Shown one piece after another: positions 37,646-46,755 of a DNA stretch of 64,000 nucleotides. Source of the DNA: Arachidicoccus soli (lineage in GTDB: Bacteria > Bacteroidota > Bacteroidia > Chitinophagales > Chitinophagaceae); NCBI RefSeq assembly GCF_003600625.1, contig NZ_CP032489.1:2108001-2172000 (forward strand), given 5' to 3'. The translations under genes were made by a program, and so were the position numbers. The notes under the pieces were generated by a model. That model had not been told where the DNA came from and searched no databases. It worked only from the letters and a program-made list of their open reading frames with translations. Each line of letters starts with the position of its first letter. The first letter of the stretch is position 1.

Positions 37646-39118
37646 TTATTTTTTCCATTCATTATTTTCAAGCCGCCATATTTTCAAGGGATTATCATTT
37701 TTCAATTCATCAGGTAAATGTTGTTGTGGAAAGCCTTGATAACAAACAGGTCTTACCCAGCGTTTGATAGCTGCAGTTCCTACAGAAGTATATCGTGCAT
37801 CCGAAGTAGCCGGATAAGGACCACCATGCACCATGCTACTACACACTTCCACGCCAGTTGGAACATCATTTACAATAATCCTTCCTGCAATTGATTGTTG
37901 AATATGTAAGATATCGCTATGCTGATTCATATCTTTTTCTGTTGCCATTAATGTAGTTGTCAATTGACCAGCAATCAATTTTAATACTGATTTCAATTCC
38001 TCTTTATTTTTGCATACAACCAATAATGAATAAGGTCCAAATATTTCATCTTTAAGATGATTTTTATCTAAGAACACCGCTGCTTTCACTTTTGCGATGA
38101 AAGGCAAGACATCCATTTCACTGGACAGATCGTTTCCTTCAAAAATAATTTCCACATCATTGTTCCGTTTAACCTGACCAATAGCTTCAATATAATTTTT
38201 ATAAATACCCTCGTGCAGCATCTTTTGAGCAGGAATAGATTGCATTTTATTTCTTAATTCTTCTATAAACCCATCAAGCTCATCCCCATCTAGGGCGAGC
38301 AATAAACCAGGGTTAGTACAAAATTGCCCTGCACCTAGTGTAATAGAAGATGCCAATTTCTCTGCTACTTGTAAATAGTTTGTTTTCAAATAGTCTGGAT
38401 ATAACACAGTCGGATTGATACTGCTCATTTCTGCAAAAACTGGAATTGGTTTTTCTCTTTCGGCTGCATAATTCATCAAAGCCTTTCCACCAGAAAAAGA
38501 ACCCGTAAATCCTACACCACTTGTGAATGAATGTTGCACTAATGCTTTACCCAATGCGAAGGAACCCTCAACGTGTTGTACAGTGAACTCAGGCATATTA
38601 GAAAAAGCAATCGCAGTTTTTATGGCTTTAAATATGGCGCTCGATGTTCTATAGTGTGCAGGATGCGCTTTTATAACAACACTCGCTCCTGCAGCCAAGG
38701 CACTTGCCGTATCTCCACCTGCTGTAGAAAATGCGAAGGGAAAATTGCTAGCGCCAAAAACAATAATAGGTCCCATAGGTTGCAGCATTTTACGAACATC
38801 GGGTTTGGGATACGGTTTTTGTTGTGCGTTACCAATGTCAATGGAGGCATCCACCCAACTGCCTTCCAACAATAAAGTTGCGAATAAATTTAACTGGTTG
38901 ATTGTTCTTGTTAGTTCACCCTGTAACCTTGCCTCCGACAAATGACTTTCTTCTATTGCTAGTGGAATTAGTTCTATCCTATTTAGTTCTATCTGCTTTG
39001 CTATCTCTTTTAGGAAACCAGCCTTGGATTTTTTATCAATAAGGGAATATTTTTCAAATGCCATCAATGCGTTATGCATGACTTCATCTGCAAGTTTCCC
39101 TTCTTTATTTTCGTTCAT
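37646..39118 (-). CDS. 2-oxoglutarate-semialdehyde (2,5-dioxovalerate) dehydrogenase
   Basis: A 490-residue aldehyde dehydrogenase. Asn125 (ASNFPFAF), general base Glu230 (FAEMSS) and nucleophile Cys267 (GAGQFCTNPG) are visible. The text GGDTASALAAGASVVIKAHPAH is typical of the ketoglutarate-semialdehyde dehydrogenase branch found in hydroxyproline and sugar-acid pathways. It oxidises 2-oxoglutarate semialdehyde to 2-oxoglutarate with NAD(P)+, the last step before the TCA cycle. It lies 31 bases after the deaminase gene and five before the epimerase gene. Confidence 0.92.
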   Translation of the reverse strand: MNENKEGKLADEVMHNALMAFEKYSLIDKKSKAGFLKEIAKQIELNRIELIPLAIEESHLSEARLQGELTRTINQLNLFATLLLEGSWVDASIDIGNAQQKPYPKPDVRKMLQPMGPIIVFGASNFPFAFSTAGGDTASALAAGASVVIKAHPAHYRTSSAIFKAIKTAIAFSNMPEFTVQHVEGSFALGKALVQHSFTSGVGFTGSFSGGKALMNYAAEREKPIPVFAEMSSINPTVLYPDYLKTNYLQVAEKLASSITLGAGQFCTNPGLLLALDGDELDGFIEELRNKMQSIPAQKMLHEGIYKNYIEAIGQVKRNNDVEIIFEGNDLSSEMDVLPFIAKVKAAVFLDKNHLKDEIFGPYSLLVVCKNKEELKSVLKLIAGQLTTTLMATEKDMNQHSDILHIQQSIAGRIIVNDVPTGVEVCSSMVHGGPYPATSDARYTSVGTAAIKRWVRPVCYQGFPQQHLPDELKNDNPLKIWRLENNEWKK

Positions 39119-39149
39119 AAATTCTTTTCTTTTATAAATATTTTTATCT

Positions 39150-40046
39150 TTAAAGAATAGGTCGACTTACCAAGGCCTGGTTAATCACAGCAATTGCCTC
39201 CTCTCTTTTCTTTCCAGATAATGGCAGTCGTGGAAGTCTTACATACTCGCTACCAATGCCAGTATAAACTTCTGCTAACTTAATATATTGTACCAATTGC
39301 GGATTGATATCAAACTCCAGCAAAGGCATAAACCACCTGTATACGTCTAGCGCCTCTTTGTATTTTCCAGCTTTAATAAAATCATATATTGCTACCGTTT
39401 CTTTTGGAAAGGCGCATACAAGTCCAGCTACAAGCCCATCAGCTCCCGCAGTTAGTTCTTCAAATGTAAGTGTATCTACACCGCAAAGTATTTTAAACCT
39501 GTCTCCAAATTTATTTCTTATGCGAGTTACATTTGTCACATCCCTAGTAGACTCTTTGACTGCCTGAATATTTGGTAAACCTGCTAATTGTTCAAACATT
39601 TCCAAAGTTATCTCAGTTTTATAATCAACTGGATTGTTATACAATATTATAGGTAAAGAAGTAGCGGATGCAACGTCTTTAAAATATTTTACCGTTTCTT
39701 CACTCGTGCTTTTGTATTGTATAGGTGGTAATAGCATCAAACCGTCAACACCCCATTTCTCTGCAGATTGAACCTGCAAGATGGCATTTTCGGTAGCGCC
39801 TTCCACAACATTCATTATGACAGGTAATTTGCCGTTCATAAACTTAAGTGCAAATTTAATTAAGGTTTCCTTCTCTCTAAAAGAAAGAGTGCTTGCCTCA
39901 CCAAGAGATCCGCCAATGATAATACCACTCACTCCAGCTTCGACCTGAGCATTTAAATTTTTTTCAAATAAGGGCAAATCAAGTTCATTTTCTTTTGTAA
40001 ACTTGGTAGTCAGAGCAGGTATGACTCCATTCCATTTTAATGACAT
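39150..40046 (-). CDS. DapA-family lyase, predicted 1-pyrroline-4-hydroxy-2-carboxylate deaminase
   Basis: A 298-residue class I aldolase-type (beta/alpha)8 protein of the dihydrodipicolinate synthase/N-acetylneuraminate lyase family. The Schiff-base Lys164 (AVKEST), the active-site Tyr136 (LYNNP) and the GGSLGEASTL carboxylate-binding loop (45-54) are present. In hydroxyproline pathways a DapA-type enzyme removes water and ammonia from 1-pyrroline-4-hydroxy-2-carboxylate to give 2-oxoglutarate semialdehyde. The next gene encodes the matching dehydrogenase, so that is the assigned role; dihydrodipicolinate synthase itself is unlikely here. It is the first gene of the six-gene run, divergent from araC. 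Confidence 0.9.
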   Translation of the reverse strand: MSLKWNGVIPALTTKFTKENELDLPLFEKNLNAQVEAGVSGIIIGGSLGEASTLSFREKETLIKFALKFMNGKLPVIMNVVEGATENAILQVQSAEKWGVDGLMLLPPIQYKSTSEETVKYFKDVASATSLPIILYNNPVDYKTEITLEMFEQLAGLPNIQAVKESTRDVTNVTRIRNKFGDRFKILCGVDTLTFEELTAGADGLVAGLVCAFPKETVAIYDFIKAGKYKEALDVYRWFMPLLEFDINPQLVQYIKLAEVYTGIGSEYVRLPRLPLSGKKREEAIAVINQALVSRPIL

Positions 40047-40374
40047 ATATTTTATATTTTTTCGTAAAAAAATTTTTATAAAAGTAATATGGCATATCCG
40101 ATTACGATGAACGTTTATTATTCATTGATTGCAATATTTTAACCACTTTGGTAAAACTCAGTTTGAGGTGGAAGGGTTAATATTTATTGATGCTCCACTA
40201 AAAATACATAGTTATACTTCTTAATATTTTTACCCAATAAGATACTATTACCATATTTTAACCAATTAAAGCTATAAATTAACTATATTGGGATAAATTT
40301 ATACACAATAACAAAAGTTTGCTTAATTTGCTCTAGCATTATTTGTATTTTTAACAATAATAAAGGAGACTATT
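40047..40374. promoter_or_regulatory. Divergent control region of the hydroxyproline operon and araC
   Basis: A 328-base gap. The 12-mer ATATTTTAACCA occurs twice in the same orientation (40134-40145 and 40253-40264). Related sequences are present: ttaatatttttacccaat (near 40221), gaagggttaatattta (40171-40186) and the inverted pair tttacccaata (40229-40239) / tattgggataaa (40286-40297). The 12-mer recurs once more, inverted, in front of the GH27 gene (45923-45934). Repeated half-sites like these fit an AraC-type regulator. Confidence 0.5.
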
Positions 40375-41268
40375 ATGAAAGTTTTACAATTCACGATTCC
40401 GATCCAGCACGACAAAACAATTGTATCGAGAATAGATGTGCTTCCTCATTTTTATCCTTATCTTCATAAACATAAGGAGATGCAAATTACTTGGGTACAA
40501 CAGGGGCATGGCACCTTGGTTACAGATAACAACATGCATCTGTTTCAAAATGATGACATCTTTGTGATAGGCGCCAACCAGCCGCACGTTTTTAAGAATA
40601 CCTCTTCCTATTTTACCGAGGAAAAGAATAAATCTATTTGTTCCCTTGATATATTTTTCGATCCTGATGTCATTTGTAATTCATTATTAAATATCCCCGA
40701 GCTCAGAAACCTTCGCAGTTTCATTGAAAAAGCCCAAACAGGATTTAAAGTACCGGATTGCAGTTTTAAAGAAGTTTCAGAGAAGATGCTTTTAATAAAA
40801 GATTTAGAAATTGGTCTTACACGCATAATGCATTTTATAGAACTAATTCAGTTGATGGCTTCCGTCGCTCCTGCTGAAAAATTATCAAATGATACTAATG
40901 ATGTAAAAAGCAACGAGAATGATGGTATACGAATAAGCCATATATACAACTATATTCTACATAATTACGAAAAGAACCTCACATTAGAAGATATAGCGCA
41001 ACAGGCTTTTATGACACCACAGGCATTTTGCCGCTTCTTTAAAAAACATACAGGACATACTTTTATTTCTTTTCTTAATGAAGTTCGAATCAACGAAGCT
41101 CGTAAACAGTTCTCTGAAGGTAATTATGAAAGTATTTCCTGTGTTGCATATAATTGCGGATTCAATAGCATTACAAATTTCAACCGCGTTTTTAAATCCA
41201 TTACACAGCAGATACCCAGCTTCTATATAGAATCGCTGAAGCAAAGTGTGCAATTGTATGCTTCTTAA
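40375..41268 (+). CDS. AraC-family transcriptional regulator
   Basis: A 297-residue protein with an N-terminal cupin-like sensor (HFYPYLHKHKEMQITWVQ, then DIFVIGANQPHVF) and a C-terminal double helix-turn-helix (NLTLEDIAQQAFMTPQAFCR onward, then FNSITNFNRVFKSIT). It is divergent from the hydroxyproline operon and is its likely activator, perhaps sensing hydroxyproline or a glycosylated form. The start at 40375 is preceded by AAGGAG at 40363-40368, a Shine-Dalgarno sequence that is unusually good for this phylum. Confidence 0.93.
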   Translation: MKVLQFTIPIQHDKTIVSRIDVLPHFYPYLHKHKEMQITWVQQGHGTLVTDNNMHLFQNDDIFVIGANQPHVFKNTSSYFTEEKNKSICSLDIFFDPDVICNSLLNIPELRNLRSFIEKAQTGFKVPDCSFKEVSEKMLLIKDLEIGLTRIMHFIELIQLMASVAPAEKLSNDTNDVKSNENDGIRISHIYNYILHNYEKNLTLEDIAQQAFMTPQAFCRFFKKHTGHTFISFLNEVRINEARKQFSEGNYESISCVAYNCGFNSITNFNRVFKSITQQIPSFYIESLKQSVQLYAS

Positions 41269-41301
41269 AAACGAATACTCGGCTTCGAATAAAATGCGAT
41301 T

Positions 41302-41334
41302 AAAGGAGATATAAGTTAACGTTATATCTCCTTT
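41302..41334. terminator. Bidirectional hairpin between araC and the DUF5695 gene
   Basis: aaaggagatataa and ttatatctccttt form a perfect 13-base stem with a 7-base loop, about 35 bases past the araC stop codon and before the convergent gene's 3' end at 41484. The A/T-rich ends of the stem give short U-runs in both directions. Confidence 0.65.
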
Positions 41335-41483
41335 TGTCGATTAATTTCAATATAAAGTGCCTGTTATCTATCTATTCAAAATAGTATATACAATGTACTT
41401 TTTCAATCATTATTTCGTTTAAAGGTCTTATTATTGATTGAAACAATTTTATTCTAAATAAATATCCAACTAAAACGTTCATC

Positions 41484-44261
41484 CTATTGAAGAGCATTCT
41501 TTTTCAATGTTATGGTTATGCTTTTAGAATCAAGTTTAAACTTGTACATATTTCCCAAGGCTTTTATTCCATTTATATGATACCCAGATGCTGCACCTGC
41601 AGGGTTTGTAATATTCAATATCGCGTACTTCGTATAGGTGTCCATAGGATCAAGCATCAATTTTATTTCACCGGTCTTATCATTATAAGCAATACGCTTA
41701 ATTTTTCCTGCATTTAAAGTAATCCAAAGATGTTCGGGAGCAATGAAAACTGATGATTGGCTTGCTGTAGTAATTGCGACATTTATCCAATTATTATCTT
41801 GTTGTATATTGCCTCCAAAAGCTAGCCAACCAAATTCTGGATGGTGAACCAAATAAGTAGCAGAGTTAACAGCATAGCCAAAGAATCCAGAACCATAATC
41901 ACCTGAATATGCATCTGCCTTAAGGGTATTTGGAAAGGCGTGAAATGCAAGAGGAGCAAATCCATCTTTTTCGATATTGGCAATTCCACCTAGAAGTCCA
42001 CCATAGCCCACTCTCAACAGATATAAATCTGCTGGGTGAAGACGGTACCAGGTCAACAAAGGAATTGCATTCAACTCAGAACCATAATGATGAATCATTC
42101 GTTCAATACGCTGCAATTTACCTGCATAGAGAAAATCCCAATAACGGCGTGCATTACCATTATATGCCCAGCTCGGAATAGTAGGCATGTAACCCAATAT
42201 TGCATTGATAGTAGTGGAAGCTCTACTCATATAGCCAAAATACAATGACCATATAAAAACCTCTTCCTGCCCTGTAGAATCCCAAGGCATCTCACTTCCG
42301 AAAGGAAAAGCAAGTTCACTCCAGTGGATCGCTCTTTTCTTCATAGCCATTTCCAATTGATTAGCTTCTTCTTCTAGTCCTTCACGTTTTAAGTCTTTTA
42401 ATATCAAATAGAAAACAGTCCCTTCCATTTGTCCGAACTGTGTATAATATGGCGCAAGGTTTACCATTGCAAGAGAAGTATGAAATGCCTGTTCCAGATA
42501 CCAATGCCATTGATGATTGGTTACCAATCCCTGATGATAGCGGGCTAACCTATACATTACCCAATAGGCTGCAGCCACATGCGGATAATTGTATGATCTA
42601 CCAACGGAAGCCGCTTCTTTCTCAGGCCAGGCTGACCATGTATGGAAGTTTATGTCTGGATTGTAAGTGTTTTTAGGTAAAGAGTCTGGTGCATAAAAGA
42701 AGAGGCTTTTTCTTACACCATATTTTAATGCCCCACTTTTATATTGAATACGCCCCCATAAAGTGCTATCAACAAATCTTTGAATATGGTTTATTTCATT
42801 TTTATCAGGGATTACCAATTGTTTCATTATCATGCCCAGCCAGCTTCCTGCCCCCCCTTCATCACTGAGTCCGGCAATCCAAGCACGATTATTTTGTGTT
42901 ATCTGCTTGTGCAATTCATTATCATAACTGATAAAAGATGGGCTACGATGAAAGATACTATCGGGTTTGTCAAACCATTGCTTTGTATTCAGGAAATGAC
43001 CATAATTACGAATAGTTTGAGATTCTGGCTCAATCACTTTATATTGTATGGTCTGTAAAGTTCCATCTGAATATCTAACAGTTACGCTTGTTCTTCCATA
43101 ATGATTTCCTTTTAGTATAAACTTATCCCATCCACTTTTAAGCATCTTACCTTTGCTAACTGATAAAGCATTTGAAGGCTCTACCTCAATAGAAGATATC
43201 TTATGGTTATATTTTAAAAACAGACTGCCGTCTACATCTTTTGGTAAAACATAGCCAGGAATACCAACAGCAACAGGGCGATGATATTGTGTAAGTGTTT
43301 GCTCTATTTTGCGAATAGATGGAGAAAGCACAAAATGTACCCCTAGCAAGCGAGATTGTCCTGGTTGCAGAACGAAGCTCGTTGCTTTATTCCAAGGCTT
43401 TGCGTTTTTCCATTTTGTCTCTGCCAATGCTTGACTACAAACAACCCATTCATAGAATCCCTCAAAGTCACTTCCTCTTGGAGTAGGGTCGTCTAATAAA
43501 GGATTGTATGCTTCAAATGGTGTGTGTGCTTCGGGCAAAACCAATAATGCAGGACCCGAACCATTTAAACCTGTGACCTGAAGATAGCCTCCATCCATTC
43601 CAATGTAAGGATCATAAAATACATTTTTTTTATAAGCAGTCTCTAAATCTTCACCGATAAGAACGTTATTAAAAATCATAGGTATACCTAAGTAACCAAT
43701 CTCAACTGGTTTATTACTTTTATTTCTCAATAAAAATCTTAATGAAAAGCTGCTCCCTTCTCTTACCCAATATCGTTTCACATCTAAAGGCATGCCCTCA
43801 GGAAAACAGTTCGCCAATTCTGCTGCGGCAAAGACATTATTTTTCGCATCTAAAGCAAGTACTGGTTGACGATTTCTTGCAGAAGAATAAAAATGCCATC
43901 TAGAGGAATCTGCGAGCCGAAGTCCCAAATTAATATCTCCAAGCCTGTATAAGCCCTTGTGCATCTTTCCACCATAATTCCCATCAGGAACAAAATTCAT
44001 TACAGTATCATGCTGACAATATAATTGAGTAAGCGTTTGTGAGGATGGTAAAAGTTCCAAACTAAAATTGTTCGTCCTAACTTTGATAGGAGACTCTTCT
44101 ATTTTAGCTAAACTTGTACTCGACTCTTGTACATTTCTGTTTAATTGCCCAAATGACATATCAACAATCCCGAGCATCAAAACAAACAAAATAGAACACT
44201 TTCTAATTTGAGTCGCTTTAGGATTTAAACAAAATCCTGGAAAGAAATATTTCATAGTCAT
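41484..44261 (-). CDS. Large secreted DUF5695-like protein (putative glycosidase)
   Basis: A 925-residue protein with a signal peptide (hydrophobic 24-37, SFGQ). The N-terminal half is beta-rich (about 55-440). The C-terminal half is helical and aromatic-rich (LSDEGGAGSWLG, HTWSAWPEKEAASVGRSYNY, YTQFGQMEG), suggesting an (alpha/alpha)6 barrel. I recognise it as similar to DUF5695 proteins, which occur in fungi and bacteria near plant-glycan genes; I do not know an established activity. It starts 34 bases after the GH27 gene's stop codon, so the two are almost certainly one transcript and may act on one substrate. Confidence 0.65.
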   Translation of the reverse strand: MTMKYFFPGFCLNPKATQIRKCSILFVLMLGIVDMSFGQLNRNVQESSTSLAKIEESPIKVRTNNFSLELLPSSQTLTQLYCQHDTVMNFVPDGNYGGKMHKGLYRLGDINLGLRLADSSRWHFYSSARNRQPVLALDAKNNVFAAAELANCFPEGMPLDVKRYWVREGSSFSLRFLLRNKSNKPVEIGYLGIPMIFNNVLIGEDLETAYKKNVFYDPYIGMDGGYLQVTGLNGSGPALLVLPEAHTPFEAYNPLLDDPTPRGSDFEGFYEWVVCSQALAETKWKNAKPWNKATSFVLQPGQSRLLGVHFVLSPSIRKIEQTLTQYHRPVAVGIPGYVLPKDVDGSLFLKYNHKISSIEVEPSNALSVSKGKMLKSGWDKFILKGNHYGRTSVTVRYSDGTLQTIQYKVIEPESQTIRNYGHFLNTKQWFDKPDSIFHRSPSFISYDNELHKQITQNNRAWIAGLSDEGGAGSWLGMIMKQLVIPDKNEINHIQRFVDSTLWGRIQYKSGALKYGVRKSLFFYAPDSLPKNTYNPDINFHTWSAWPEKEAASVGRSYNYPHVAAAYWVMYRLARYHQGLVTNHQWHWYLEQAFHTSLAMVNLAPYYTQFGQMEGTVFYLILKDLKREGLEEEANQLEMAMKKRAIHWSELAFPFGSEMPWDSTGQEEVFIWSLYFGYMSRASTTINAILGYMPTIPSWAYNGNARRYWDFLYAGKLQRIERMIHHYGSELNAIPLLTWYRLHPADLYLLRVGYGGLLGGIANIEKDGFAPLAFHAFPNTLKADAYSGDYGSGFFGYAVNSATYLVHHPEFGWLAFGGNIQQDNNWINVAITTASQSSVFIAPEHLWITLNAGKIKRIAYNDKTGEIKLMLDPMDTYTKYAILNITNPAGAASGYHINGIKALGNMYKFKLDSKSITITLKKNALQ

Positions 44262-44295
44262 TAATGTTTTCTTATCAATTTAGCATGCACCTTAT

Positions 44296-45777
44296 TTAAA
44301 ATACTTTAATCAAACTAACTCCATGAGGGTCGACATTCACGTCAAATTTGTTTTTAAACTTCCCCAAATCTTTTTGCCTCCATAAGTCCCTCACATGCTC
44401 TGTTTTAGAAAGCCCCAAATCGTCCCAATTTATACTAAGCTCTTTTTTATTATCCAATAAGTTAAAAATACCTATTGCATGTTTTCCATCGGAAAGCTTT
44501 TTTACCCAGACCTGATAATCTTTTCCATTAATCTTTTGCTGTGCTTGGTTACCAGCTATATCTTGATCTAAAGCTAAAACTTCATCATTAGTCAAAAGAC
44601 TTACCGTAAATTTATCCATCTTACTTATATCACATCCAATTAGCAAAGGAGCCGAAAGCAAACACCATAAGCTAATGTGGGTATATTGTTCATCGGCAGT
44701 AAGCCCTGTTTGATGCAGTTGATCTCCCCAGCCGACCTTTCCAACAATAAGCATATCGGGATCATTCCAATGTCCTGGACCTGCATAAGGGTATAAAGGT
44801 GTTTGTCTAGACCAGATAGCTTTCAGACTTTCCCAATTATCTTCTATATCACCAGTAGTACGCCAGCTATTCCCTTCAACCTCTGCGCCCCATTTCCATA
44901 CATCTCTCCAACCATACTGACAGAGGCTATAATAAATATCCCGATTCTGTTGCCTTAATGCATTACGCATCACTTCATAGGGCTTCTTAAATGCTGCAAG
45001 GGAAGTATCACCTTCTGCCTTATAAACGGAATCGTAGCTGCACCAATCATATTTTAAATAATCAACTCCCCAATTGGTATAAGTAGTGGCATCCTGCATT
45101 TCATGTTTGTATGAGCCCAAGAAGCCACCACAGGTACGCGTGCCAGGTGAAGAGTAAATCCCAAACTTTAATCCTTGTGAGTGCAACCAATCACTTAAAG
45201 ATTTTATATCCGGGAATTTTTCATTTGGAGAAATCGTACCATCGGCATTCCTATTGGCGGCTTCCCAACCATCATCGATATTAATATAGGTCCATCCATG
45301 ATCTACAAGACCTTTATCGATCAATGCCTGGGCAGATTCTTTCACTTTATCTTCATTCACACTTAATCCCCAGCAGTTCCAGCTGTTCCACCCCATAGCG
45401 GGGGTAAGTGCTAATTGATCACCAATTTTTAATGTAAATGACCTGCTGTTTTTCCCTAAAGAATTAGTAACGGTCAGTTCCATCCGATAAGATCCCTTTT
45501 TATTTAGAACACCAGAAATAATACCTGTATTTTCATTCAAAGACAAACCTGCAGGCAATCTCTTTACCGAATAATGTATTGGTTTTTGCCCTGAAGCTGC
45601 AACCTTATATAAAATAGGGGAACCGGGTCTTGCTCCAAAAATGGCAGCACCATTAATGTGCGGTTTAAAAGAAGGCGAAGGAGTTAAGATATATTTATCT
45701 AGGGTATCACTCTGAGCCTTCCCACTTTCAAAGAAGCAAACAAAAAATATCATTAAAAAGGAAGATACTATTCGCAT
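44296..45777 (-). CDS. GH27 alpha-galactosidase, secreted
   Basis: A 493-residue protein with a signal peptide (cleavage near KAQ, 20-22), a cadherin-like putative Ig domain (about 40-118, LPAGLSLNENTGIISG) and the GH27 barrel from TPAMGWNSWNCWG (125-137). NIDDGW (166-171), the nucleophile Asp244 in YLKYDWC and the acid/base Asp310 in WRTTGDI are all present, followed by a C-terminal beta domain. It removes terminal alpha-D-galactose. In plant extensins serine carries alpha-galactose, so this fits the neighbouring hydroxyproline theme; galactomannan or raffinose-type substrates are alternatives. GH27 arabinopyranosidases also exist. It is the first gene of a two-gene run. Confidence 0.93.
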   Translation of the reverse strand: MRIVSSFLMIFFVCFFESGKAQSDTLDKYILTPSPSFKPHINGAAIFGARPGSPILYKVAASGQKPIHYSVKRLPAGLSLNENTGIISGVLNKKGSYRMELTVTNSLGKNSRSFTLKIGDQLALTPAMGWNSWNCWGLSVNEDKVKESAQALIDKGLVDHGWTYINIDDGWEAANRNADGTISPNEKFPDIKSLSDWLHSQGLKFGIYSSPGTRTCGGFLGSYKHEMQDATTYTNWGVDYLKYDWCSYDSVYKAEGDTSLAAFKKPYEVMRNALRQQNRDIYYSLCQYGWRDVWKWGAEVEGNSWRTTGDIEDNWESLKAIWSRQTPLYPYAGPGHWNDPDMLIVGKVGWGDQLHQTGLTADEQYTHISLWCLLSAPLLIGCDISKMDKFTVSLLTNDEVLALDQDIAGNQAQQKINGKDYQVWVKKLSDGKHAIGIFNLLDNKKELSINWDDLGLSKTEHVRDLWRQKDLGKFKNKFDVNVDPHGVSLIKVF

Positions 45778-45973
45778 AAAATATTTTTTATAATGAAAAC
45801 AAATATAGTTGAATTGATAAATTGTCTTATTTACTATTATTAACCTTTAATAGGTATATCTTAACCTATATCACTGTTAAGGAATATCTCGAGAAAAAAT
45901 GCATATTAACTATTCTTTAAACTGGTTAAAATATGGGAAGGGTTAATTAAAAATTGCTTATCTATTTTAAATA
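45778..45973. promoter_or_regulatory. Divergent control region GH27 / lipoprotein, with shared 12-mer
   Basis: It holds TGGTTAAAATAT (45923-45934), the exact complement of the 12-mer found twice in the hydroxyproline control region, and gaagggttaatta (45938-45950), which resembles gaagggttaatatt at 40171. Two further TTAACCT elements lie at about 45839 and 45861. A common regulator for the two regions is likely. Confidence 0.5.
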
Positions 45974-46753
45974 GTGCTGATTAATTTTACAACAAATAAA
46001 GGATTTATAAAAAAAGTTGTTTATTATATAGCAGTATGCATTTTATCAATTAGTTGTCAAAAAACAATAACCGCCTCAAAAGACAATAATATTACTGAAG
46101 AACAAATGACAGCTATTATAAAAAAATATCCCAATCTTTCCATTTCTAGTACGGGTAACACGAATGGCAAATCAATAAGTGTCCATACTTTAAAAGAATT
46201 TGAAGATTCAGTTGCCAGGCTGTCAAAAATTGCTTTATCAATTAAACTAATCACAGACTCCGCCGAAATCAAACGATTGGATTCGGTTTATGGGCAATCG
46301 AATAAGCAATCGCATCTGGAAATTACTGCCGCGACAGATGCCAGAGGTTCGGCAGTTTATGCGTGGCAAGCAACACAGTATATAGGTAGTTCAATATCTG
46401 GCGATTATCCCATTTATTATAATGCCATTTTTAACTACTATACAGATTCTCCTACACCTATAAACCGCATTACAGCTGTTTCGGGGCTGCATTCATCGGC
46501 TCCCACAGCAACCTTTGAAGAGCCTCATTCACTTGGTTACTACCTTTATGTTTTTAATTACACACCTATCTCTTCTAGCTATGCGCTAAACACAGAAAAT
46601 CAAATTGCCAGTTTAGCATTTGATGGAACTGTCTCTGTGGGCTGTTCATATGTTGTCCTTGGGTTCAGTCAAGTTGTAAGTGGCTATTCTCAAAACATTA
46701 CATTTAATCCTTCCATTTTTAGTTCTACTTTTCCTCACACAATTGTTTATTAA
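45974..46753 (+). CDS. Hypothetical lipoprotein
   Basis: A 259-residue protein from a GTG start (the first possible, after an in-frame stop). The signal ends in LSISC (Cys28). The N-terminal third is charged and helical (EEQMTAIIKKYP), and the rest is beta-rich with many Ser, Thr and Tyr. No known family recognised. It is divergent from the GH27 gene and followed after two bases by another small lipoprotein gene; the pair may form an accessory complex of the locus. Confidence 0.7.
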   Translation: MLINFTTNKGFIKKVVYYIAVCILSISCQKTITASKDNNITEEQMTAIIKKYPNLSISSTGNTNGKSISVHTLKEFEDSVARLSKIALSIKLITDSAEIKRLDSVYGQSNKQSHLEITAATDARGSAVYAWQATQYIGSSISGDYPIYYNAIFNYYTDSPTPINRITAVSGLHSSAPTATFEEPHSLGYYLYVFNYTPISSSYALNTENQIASLAFDGTVSVGCSYVVLGFSQVVSGYSQNITFNPSIFSSTFPHTIVY

Positions 46754-46755
46754 AT

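Noticed and set aside
39150-40046. Dihydrodipicolinate synthase of lysine biosynthesis
   Set aside because: Catalytic residues alone would allow it, but every neighbouring gene belongs to hydroxyproline breakdown.
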